Of a stretch of 64,000 nt of DNA, positions 56,264 through 64,000 are shown piece by piece (the first letter of the stretch is position 1; every line of letters starts with the position of its first letter). The stretch is from Chlorops oryzae (Eukaryota; Arthropoda; Insecta; Diptera; Chloropidae): NCBI GenBank assembly GCA_020466095.1, contig CM035808.1, positions 37,341,502 through 37,405,501 of the forward strand. The letters run 5' to 3'. Made by a program: the position numbers and the translations under genes. The notes under the pieces are model-generated. The model made no database searches. It saw only the letters and a program-made list of their open reading frames with translations, and had not been told where the DNA came from.

Positions 56264-56399
56264 AGGGTTCTGCATTAAAAGGCAAACACGACTCACTGGA
56301 ATTAAACACATGAGAGTGGTAGAGACGGATGACATTACATCTCCGTCCCTCTTATGAGTTTCTTTCAGTGAGACGTTTTGCCTCTTAATGTAGAACCGC
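56264..56399. mobile_element. Short foldback MITE (about 136 bp)
   Basis: GGTTCTGCATTAAAAGGCAAA at the left and TTTTGCCTCTTAATGTAGAACC at the right are imperfect inverts. CACTGGAA and TTTCAGTGAG further in also pair. It is nested in the 3.2-kb element. Confidence 0.65.
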
Positions 56400-56897
56400 A
56401 CTTAGCAACAACAACTTTCTACCTTTCACAGTGATCAAATTCAAAATTTTACTCGTAAGTTTTGGAGAAAAGTATTTTCAAGTCTTACAGGCTTTACGCT
56501 CAAATAACTAATAAAATCCCATGTCCAATTTTACTTAAACATAAATTCAAAATATTTCTGTGTGAATTTTAATTGAACATCTTGGAAAATTTGTAAAGTG
56601 TAAAAAAAGTTATTTTGCCCAAAAAATTATCTGTACGAATTCATACTTTTACACATTGTCCTTCACATGCATGACAACGAAAATCCTTCTAACACACACG
56701 CACCATATGAAAAGTTGTTATTCTGATTTGTGTCCAAAGGCATGCGAAAGTAATTCGCCAACGCAGGCGTGCATAAAGTCAGCAATAGCGCACCGAAGGG
56801 GTAGCCCTGAAATAAACTAAGGCTCTCTAAAAAGTTTTTATATAGGAATATGTTTTGAAAAATTTAACTTTTATTGAATGAAAAAACAGGCTACCTA

Positions 56898-57702
56898 TAG
56901 GGAAATGCACCAGTAGTCGGCAGTTTAAGAATTTTCTTATTTGAAATTGATGCCGTTTGGAATGTATTTATGCTATGAAACCATTTCAAGTTATTACATA
57001 TCCGTAATGGGTATTGTTGAGATTTTCTTCATTGTTTTTACAAATAAATTTGTTAAATTGATGTAATTTTACACCTTTCGTAAAATCACCAGTTGCCTAA
57101 GTTCGGCATACGATTTTCAATATATCGGCATGCCATGACCCTATAGTCGGCATGGATATTTTTAATAAAAATAAAATTGTACGAATTAAATTTTTTTTAA
57201 TATTTTCATAAATTATTCACTTTATTGTAAATGATTTGCAAATATCGATCTCAATTACTTTCATATGCGAGGTTGTGCAATGTCGAGCATTGGAATTACG
57301 GAAAAAATATCTTGTTCTTATTCGGCACCCAACAAAATTTAAAAATCTTACATTTTAACAAAGTTTTAATTTCATGACAAAATTTAAAGCAATTGCTATC
57401 TTAATATATCTTATTGAAACTAACAATTTTTAAAAATTTTTATTAAATTTGGCCTGTTGAATTTGGTCAGCACTAATTGTTTTGTGAAAAAACGACATTA
57501 CGCAGGTGTCAAAGACTGTTACTGGATGAGTCCAAATTAGGCAAAAGTATCTCCCCTGTCAATTTTACTCATTACAAATAGAAAATAAGAAAGTTTTGAC
57601 TTCAAAGTTGTGTTATTTTAAAGTAAATAAGTACCGAAATTTTTAATTCGAGTTAAAAAATTAAATTTGCGACTATGGGACATCCGAACTTAGAGCACTC
57701 CC
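56898..57702. mobile_element. Degenerate element with TAGGG(A/G) ends and TCGGCAT repeats
   Basis: Left TAGGGAAATGCACCAGTAGT and right GAGCACTCCCCTA are imperfect inverts. AGTCGGCA or AGTTCGGCAT motifs recur at 56913, 57099 and 57141, with a TTCGGCACCC variant near 57319. It is old and AT-rich, with no transposase frame. Confidence 0.45.
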
Positions 57703-57900
57703 CTATTTGGTATTGAAATCAAACTCAAGTAAATATGTATTATATGACTTTCATAAGAACTTTTTACACAGACCCTTGAAAAAAAATTTTAACTCCGCGC
57801 CTGAAAGACATTGGTTGTTTACGATTTCATTTGCCTTCTGTATTTATTTCCATTTCTTTGTTTTGGTTATTTTCTACTATCGCACGTGGTATATTCTCTT

Positions 57901-58426
57901 GTCGTCGTTCATACTATGAGACAAGACAAGCGAGAGACACGGTGGTTGTTGGGAAGGGACGTTCGGGGTAGAGAGAGGGGTACGTGTTTTACGTACTCGG
58001 CGACACGCTTTGTGCTTGTCCTTCTCATCATAAAACAGTGCTGCCATATTTGGGTAAATATTCTCTTCTTATGAAGAAGCATATTTAAAGAATTCCGAAA
58101 TAATTTAAAAAGCTAACTTATAAGTATTGAATATGAGAAATTTTAGAGAAAATGGTACACTTTTTCAAAAAACTACCTGTGAACCAACATATGTTGACGA
58201 AAACCGCGATAAAAATTTATTTATCTTATTTCAAGAGCTTAGGGGATTTTTAATTCTGATAGTAGGTATTTCAAAATATTTTTTCTGGCAGCAATGTATT
58301 CAACCAGTTTCTTCTTCTCCTTCAAATGTCGCAGAGACAATTTTTACTAGTATGAACACGAATAAGACACCAAAAGAGAATTCACCGTGTCTCTCGCTTG
58401 TCTTGTCTCATAGTATGAACGACGAC
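57901..58426. mobile_element. 526-bp foldback element with perfect 44-bp ends
   Basis: The first 44 bp (starting GTCGTCGTTCATACTATGAG) are inverted without a mismatch at 58383-58426. CTT lies on each side, a possible 3-bp duplication. The perfect arms suggest recent insertion into the 3.2-kb element. Confidence 0.8.
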
Positions 58427-58632
58427 CTTATGATATGCATGAAACTCAGAAAGAGGGAAGTGAGAAAATTGCGAAATGCCGCCTCTTCTATATCTATACT
58501 CTTTGAACGAAGTAAGAATTGACGATCAATTCTTTCGAGTAAGTGTAAAAGCGAATGCAACTCCAAAAGGGAATATCGATAGGAATTGACGATCAACTAT
58601 TGACTAATGTAAAAGGCCTCAATCGAAACATA

Positions 58633-58794
58633 GAGGCCATTTACACGTTAAGACATTTCGATAATGAAACACACTTTTTGTTGGCTAAGGACGCACGGGG
58701 ATGTGGTATGGTAGTGTTTTTCTCTCTTCCCCCTGCCTCCCTTGCATTCGAAAATTTGTTTCATTATCGAAATGTCTTAACGTGTAAATAGCGT
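58633..58794. mobile_element. MITE family A, copy 3
   Basis: Same ends and core as 4459-4620 (GAGGCCATTTACACGTTA; TCTCTCTTCCCCC). It lies just outside the right end of the 54536-58620 pair. Confidence 0.85.
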
Positions 58795-58993
58795 AATATT
58801 GATATAAAACATCGATATATTTTATTTAGCATCGATTGAAAAACAAGTTTATCGACTTACGTTTGCGGGTATGTCCATGCTTATTTGAAAATAATTTATC
58901 AAAAGCGAATTTCTTAAAATTCCCTTAATCCATCATCGATTTCTATCAGTCTATCAACAAGTTTTTTGATCCACCATCGAATTCCATCATTGA

Positions 58994-59178
58994 TGCCTTT
59001 TCACTAGTTAATTATCGACGTTAATTCTCACTCTTTGCGCGAGCAAAGTCGAAGAATTAAGAAAAAATTGATATTCAGATCATTTTGTGCACTCTCTTGC
59101 ACGTGGGAGCACGGATGTAATTCTAAAAGCGAATCAAAATAAGAATTGACGGCCAATAATTGACTAGTGTAAAATGCC
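58994..59178. mobile_element. 185-bp MITE with 7-bp duplication TCATTGA
   Basis: TCATTGA flanks the element at 58987-58993 and 59179-59185. The right end (inverse of GGCATTTTACACTAGTCAAT) and left end (TGCCTTTTCACTAGTTAATT) are imperfect inverts and resemble the 54536/58620 repeats. Confidence 0.75.
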
Positions 59179-59217
59179 TCATTGATTCACGCAAAGGCAG
59201 GCCATACGCATAATTAC

Positions 59218-59631
59218 CAGAGGTGTTAAAGAATGCCATCATTTCTGAATATTTAGTCTTTTGATTGCCCGAAAAATGATTGTAGTCATTTTTTAGTTAG
59301 TCAGGAATAAGACTGCAAAAAACAAATCTAAATCATTTTTGTTATTCCTGAATAATTAGTCTTTTTTTTTATTCATTTTTTCGTTATTCATTGATTGCAA
59401 TCACTGAATTGCAGTCCCAATGTTCAGGAAAGACTGCATTAAAAATTTTTTAGTCAGTACGAGATTTCAGAAAACACTAATTATTCATGAATAACGAAAA
59501 GACTAAAAACTGCAATTTGCAGTCTTTAGTCAGTAATGCGTTTTTTTTTTTATTGTAATCATTTAAGTTAGTCAAAGATTGTGACTTCAACTGATTTTAA
59601 ATCAAATTGATTGCATTCTTTAACACCTCTA
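59218..59631. mobile_element. hAT-like MITE upstream of su(w[a]) (414 bp)
   Basis: Ends CAGAGGTGTTAAAGAATGC and GCATTCTTTAACACCTCTA are inverted, with near-identical 8-bp flanks ATAATTAC and ATAATAAC. The interior repeats TTAGTC and ATTGCA motifs in both directions. It ends about 130 bp before the su(w[a]) ATG. Confidence 0.8.
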
Positions 59632-59762
59632 ATAATAACCGATAGTCCTTGAAATCGATAAGCAAAACTATACAAAACAATCTATACATTGTCATTGCGC
59701 AGCCCTAAGAAGCGCGTGTGAAAATTTGTAACATATATTATATATGATTTGTAAGAAATACA

Positions 59763-62700
59763 ATGTTGCCTTATAACACGACGAGTGCCGCTTCAAGTAG
59801 AAATGGTGGCGGAATCTTACGTAAGACGGGCGGAAATGCTCTTCCAATTAATGTTCCTGGCGAGAAACGTAAAATTGAATTATTAGTGTTTGGTTACGCA
59901 TGCAAGATATTCCGAGACGATGCTAAGGCGATAGAGATCGATCATGGGAAGCATTTGATACCGTGGATGGGCGACCATAACTTGAAAATAGACAGGTTAA
60001 TCACTGTTTTATTATTTCCCATTTTGAAACACCTTTATTTAAACATGATGTTTTGTCTATTCAAATAATTTGCGTTAAATCGCGTTTTGCGTAGTTCTAT
60101 AGCGACTTTGGCTTTAAGACCGAAACAAGTACATAATAGAGAAATTGCTCCATCGTGTAAACGAAAAATAACCTTATATGCTTTCCAGACGTACAACCAA
60201 ATCTCGGGAATTCAGAACAAAATTGAAATCGGTTGGATTTCAAATGTCAAATTTGTTCTAAAATTGTCTGAAATCTCGAGATTTCGTTTTACGTCTGGAA
60301 AGCATATTAGACCATTCGTTTTATGTTCAATATTTTTTAGCTTTTATGTTCCGTTTATGTATACGTTGAAAACTTTTATTTTTAAGTAGGTTTTCCATTT
60401 ATCTAAACTATAAGAAATTGAGAAACGAACCTGCTTAACATCCTTATCAAATTCCAATTGATGACGGCATGAACAAACTGACTCAACATTTAATCTGGTT
60501 TTTTTTTTTTTGGATATAGTCCTAAGGCATTGACTTACATTTCCAAAGGAAGAATACAATGATGACGGTTAATGCGGGAAATACTACTGCTATATTGTTT
60601 AATTTGATACCAACGGACTTCAAATATTAATATAAGTTTAAGTTGTCTTAATGTTATCCATCAGGCATGCAAAATTGACTAAACGCTTCATTTATTGATG
60701 ATTTGCAGTAAATTAAGTTAAAAACACCTTAAACAAAACACTGAAAGAAATTGAATTGAAATCAAAAAAATCTGCTGCCAAAGAGGAGAACCGCACAAAC
60801 CTTTACACGTACACTTCGGTTAGGTTAGCTGTAACTTTAACCATTTTCTTTCTATATATATATAAAAAAAAATCTCTTCAATTATAGCATCAAAAACGGT
60901 ATGTACATTATAAAACTATATATTTATTCACCGATTTCATATCTCCTAACCATATTTGTACGAAATCAAACAAAAAGGCGATTGTCACTTTTACATACCA
61001 TTTTTTTTAGTTTTAATTTTCGAATTATTTTTCTTTTTCATTCGCGTTCGTCCTGTACTCTGTTACCTCAAAAAAAAAATGTTATGCTCACACAAATGCG
61101 CTGTGGTTTCCTCGAACTGAACAGATACGATGTACGTGGCGCATTGTCCGACTTAGGCCCCCATGAGCCGCCGCCAGGTGGCTATGGCAATCGTCTTGAT
61201 TATCTCACTGCTGAAGAGCAGCGTGCTGAACAATTATGCGAGGAAGAGCGCTATTTTTTCTTGTACAACAATGAAGAGGAGCACATATTGCAACAAGGTA
61301 AGACCAACTGGTTTTTGGCAAAATTCTATAAAGCAAAGCCGCCTTGTCGTTAAGTGCAATGTTCGCATGACATATTAATAAAATAAAAAAAAAAAAAACA
61401 AAATTAAAAAAATTTAAAAAAATACGCGATGTCGTAAAAAGGGTAACAAATTTGTAGCTATAAGTTGAAAGTGCATCGCTGGAAGATAAATTTAACACTC
61501 AGCGCTTTTTATGCAGCTGACAGGCTGACATTCATTTGATTTGACATTGTGCAGGTAAATTGTATTTTTATTCGTCTAAATAAATTTGTATATTTTTCAG
61601 AGATATCATCCCCGATGCGGATAGAGTTTGGTTCTCTTCTTCATAGAATTTCTTTTGTGAATTCACTTATTTTTTCTTTTTTCAGCTTTATAAAAAATTT
61701 TATCTATAAGCTTACGGATCGATATATAACTTCTTCTGTCCCCATTTAAATACTTTGAAAGAAGATATAACTTCCTTTCTGCTACAAAACGAAGATAGGC
61801 TTATTTTGGTTTCTCTTTTTTTTGGGCTTTTTTTTATTCGATTACATCTTGTAACACCCCGCGCATCTGAATTGTGTATATTTTGGGTTGATCGAATCAG
61901 AGGAGGATTTGAAACGTTTGCAGCAGGAGGCGTTGGGCAGTAGTTATAGTCGCGTCGAATTTCAGTACGATAATCCTCAACATGGCCCTAATATCAATGA
62001 AGATGAACAACAAAGTAACATAGCAAATGGTCTCGACGATTCGGAACAACCATTTGTTATGCCTAAGAATTTTGAAGTGCCTATTTCAATACAATTAGTG
62101 AGTCTACCAAAACCTTTTCGATCAATTGAATTTTGGTTTCAAATCAATACCATTTCCTTCTTACAGCCTGATACAATGAAACAACATGCTATAATTGAAA
62201 AGACTGCTCGATTTATCGCTGCCCAGGGTGTTCAAATGGAGATACTTTTAAAAGCAAAGCAATCAAATAACGTGCAATTTGAATTCTTATCTCAAAATGG
62301 CATTTTAAATCCATATTATAAGTTCGTTTTGAATGCCATCAAAAATAGTACATATCCGTCAGAAGAAGCAACGAAGGACAGTGATGTTGGTATCCTTCCA
62401 AACGAAGCGACAATCGAAAATCCAAACACTATACAACAAGCGAAACCAATTATCGCGGTGCCAACTATAAAGTATAAACCTTCGGCGAATTGTGCTTACA
62501 CTCAATTGATAAGTAAAATAAAAGGTGTACCGTTGCCAGAGTTTTTAAATGAAGATGCTAACGCTGCGGCAGCAGATGGTGGTGCAGATTCACCAACAAC
62601 ACCGATATTACTTCAATACAATGAGCATACGTACGTGCAGGCCACTGCTGCTGCTGCTCCTTCTGATCCTGCTGCTGCTGCTGCTGCTGCTGGTCCAGAA

Positions 62701-63657
62701 GAAGGAGATCATAATTCAAATTCCAACTCAACAATTTCAAATGCACAAGATCCTCAGGAAGCGCAAGTGGAACTTTTAAAAAACTCAAGTGCTTTAGCTC
62801 TAGCACAAAACTATTCATCTGATTCGGAGAGTGATGAAGAGGAGCCAAACAATAGAACGCCACCAAAGCCAGAGCCAATTCTAAATTTTCCAATTCCTGA
62901 TGATAATCTACGGAATATTATTGACAAAACAGCAACTTATGTGATTAAGAACGGACGACAATTTGAGGAAACATTACGCACGAAAAGTGAAGATCGTTTT
63001 ACATTTCTAATACCTGAAAATGAATTTTATGCATACTATATGTACAAAATCACTGGAGATCGTGATGCGGCATCAAAAGAGCAGAAAACAAGAAAAGCTG
63101 CTGCCGTTGCGGCGGCACTTTTGAGCAAAAAGGGGATCACAAGTGAGTCAAATTACATATTATACTTAAACTCATCAAACCCAAAGGAAATTGAAATTTG
63201 TATTTTCAAATATTTCTTTCAGCGCCAGTTTCATTTTCAATAAGAGGTAATGAACAAACGGCATTACCACCAGTACTACCACAAGAACCAAGCGATGATG
63301 ACGATGAGGAACATGAAAAAAAATCCGAAGCAAATTCCATGACAAATTCACAACGCAGTGTACCTGAACATGTACAGAAAGCAATACAATTGGTTGAAAG
63401 CCAATTAATGGCACGCAATGCACATTTAGCGAATAATAGTAACCCTGCACCAAGCCAAAGTAGTCAAAATGGTACGACTTCTTCGTCACGAAGTCGTTTC
63501 GATCTTGATTACAGCGCTGGATCTAGCTCCAAGAATCAAATCAAATCAACAAAAACTGAGCTCGAAAGAAATGCAATTTATGAACAGCAACAACAAAATC
63601 GCCAAAAGGAACTGAAGAAAGGTAAAATCTAGATGCAAGTCCTATCAATCTTTAATA

Positions 63658-63708
<51 letters not shown>

Positions 63709-64000
63709 AGCCGAAGAAAAAGTTAAAGATAAGCTAGCGCAGATAGCCAGAGAGAAACTCGGCGGCTTAATATCAAAAGACAAACAACTACAAATGGAAC
63801 GTAAACGCAAAGCTATGGCGTTTCTTAATCAAATAAAAGGTATATTTAATACATTAAGCATCATATCGTAATAAATTATATAATTTCATACATTGTAATA
63901 AGTCAAATTGTTCTAGATATTGTATACTAAGATATTATTTAATAAGTTCTCATGTCGCGGTGTTTGTTACCATTTTTTATGATTTTTATGTCCTTTCTCA
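59763..64000 (+). CDS. su(w[a]): Suppressor of white-apricot (SWAP splicing regulator), 5' part
   Basis: A nuclear SR-related splicing regulator. Exons seen are 59763-59995, 61125-61297, 61901-62097, 62167-63142, 63223-63621 and 63711-63839; the gene continues past the edge. The start MLPYNTTSAASSRNGGGILR and the DRY-EERY-like region (LLVFGYACKIFRDD, DHGKHLIPWMGD, AEEQRAEQLCEEERYFFLYN) match the fly protein. SURP domain 1 (KQHAIIEKTARFIAAQG, about residue 206) and SURP domain 2 (LRNIIDKTATYVIKNG, about 448) follow, separated by poly-Ala and acidic stretches. In Drosophila the protein blocks removal of its own introns 1 and 2. Here these are also the long ones (1129 and 603 bp), and retention of intron 1 gives a stop after 101 codons. 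The downstream RS domain is outside the window. Confidence 0.95.
60177..60306. mobile_element. TTA-flanked MITE in su(w[a]) intron 1 (130 bp)
   Basis: Inverted ends TATGCTTTCCAGACGTA and TACGTCTGGAAAGCATA are bordered by TTA (60174-60176, 60307-60309), as in Harbinger-type elements. It lies in the intron whose Drosophila counterpart is subject to self-regulated retention. Confidence 0.82.
63660..63704. repeat. (TC)n microsatellite forming the polypyrimidine tract of su(w[a]) intron 5
   Basis: About 22 TC units run to within a few bases of the acceptor TTGTAG at 63705-63710, so the microsatellite supplies the polypyrimidine tract of this 89-bp intron. Confidence 0.9.

Larger units (their letters stand above)
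55293..58505. mobile_element. 3.2-kb inverted-repeat element with 7-bp duplication
   Basis: A 35-bp terminal repeat, starting CAAAGAGTATAGATATAG and ending GGCGGCATTTCGC, is perfectly inverted at 58471-58505. AACGAAG is duplicated at 55286-55292 and 58506-58512. The interior has no transposase frame; it holds further foldbacks (56264-56399, 56898-57702, 57901-58426). The left 500 bp are GC-richer than the rest. A 38-bp solo version lies at 40733-40770. The superfamily is unassigned; a 7-bp duplication is uncommon. Confidence 0.85.
54536..58620. mobile_element. Outer inverted-repeat pair, possible 4.1-kb element
   Basis: GAGGCCTTTTACATTAGTCA at 54536 (about 38 bp in all) is inverted at 58583-58620 with only one or two mismatches. 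It encloses the 3.2-kb element and other MITEs. No identical flanking duplication is visible, so the two ends might come from separate insertions. The related element at 58994-59178 shows the family has inverted ends of this kind. Confidence 0.5.
54422..59762. other. Gene-free transposon cluster between RPP21 and su(w[a])
   Basis: This 5.3-kb region is made largely of nested inverted-repeat elements, listed separately. No transposase or other convincing coding frame was found. The last 100 bp before su(w[a]) contain AATCGATAA (59653-59661), a DRE-like half match that may be part of its promoter. Confidence 0.65.

Noticed and set aside
58127..58522. 131-residue plus-strand frame in the transposon cluster
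   Set aside because: Its C-terminal part is simply translation through inverted repeats of two transposons; no transposase motif.
62558..62893. Minus-strand frame with a poly-Gln run
   Set aside because: It is the antisense of the poly-Ala coding repeat in su(w[a]) exon 4.

Overview
The window is nuclear DNA of a higher fly (Diptera, Brachycera). Its conserved genes have short GT-AG introns and read as clear fly orthologues. The intergenic DNA is AT-rich and full of small DNA transposons, plus a DINE-1/HINE-like Helentron relative with its (GTCY)n block. A tephritid fruit fly is my best guess, but that is inference; the species cannot be fixed from sequence alone.

Layout. 1-3885 holds the 5' part of a gypsy-type LTR retrotransposon on the minus strand (650-bp LTR, primer-binding site, gag with five zinc knuckles). 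Then come exportin-5/Ranbp21 (+), CWF19L2 (-) and Arp10 (+). From the last 40 bp of Arp10 to just before PDPR (15.7-34.8 kb) lies a tandem triplication of one ZAD-C2H2 zinc-finger gene, all copies on the minus strand, swollen by transposon insertions. After it come PDPR (+), ERp44 (+), 5-hydroxyisourate hydrolase (-), TRM5 tRNA methyltransferase (-), a gamma-butyrobetaine dioxygenase-like gene (-), the RNase P subunit RPP21 (-), a 5.3-kb transposon cluster, and su(w[a]) (+), which runs off the right edge.

The genes are housekeeping functions and do not form an operon or pathway: pre-miRNA/tRNA export, spliceosome recycling, dynactin pointed end, PDH regulation, ER thiol quality control, urate breakdown, tRNA m1G37, carnitine synthesis, tRNA 5' maturation and splicing regulation. 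The triplicated ZAD-ZNF gene is the lineage-specific part. Its three copies act as each other's empty sites, so several transposon insertions can be placed after the duplication. Its ZAD exon and first two introns are nearly identical between copies while the finger exons differ, which suggests gene conversion.

Three genes (exportin-5, CWF19L2, ZAD copy 1) each carry one single-base frameshift in or near a homopolymer run. This looks more like consensus error than pseudogenisation. The transposon catalogue includes hAT-like elements with 8-bp target duplications, a TTAA/piggyBac-like MITE, TAA/TTA-flanked Harbinger-like MITEs, a MULE transposase relic, and a 38-bp element made of little but its two inverted ends, flanked by a 7-bp duplication. 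I see no tRNA, rRNA or CRISPR array.
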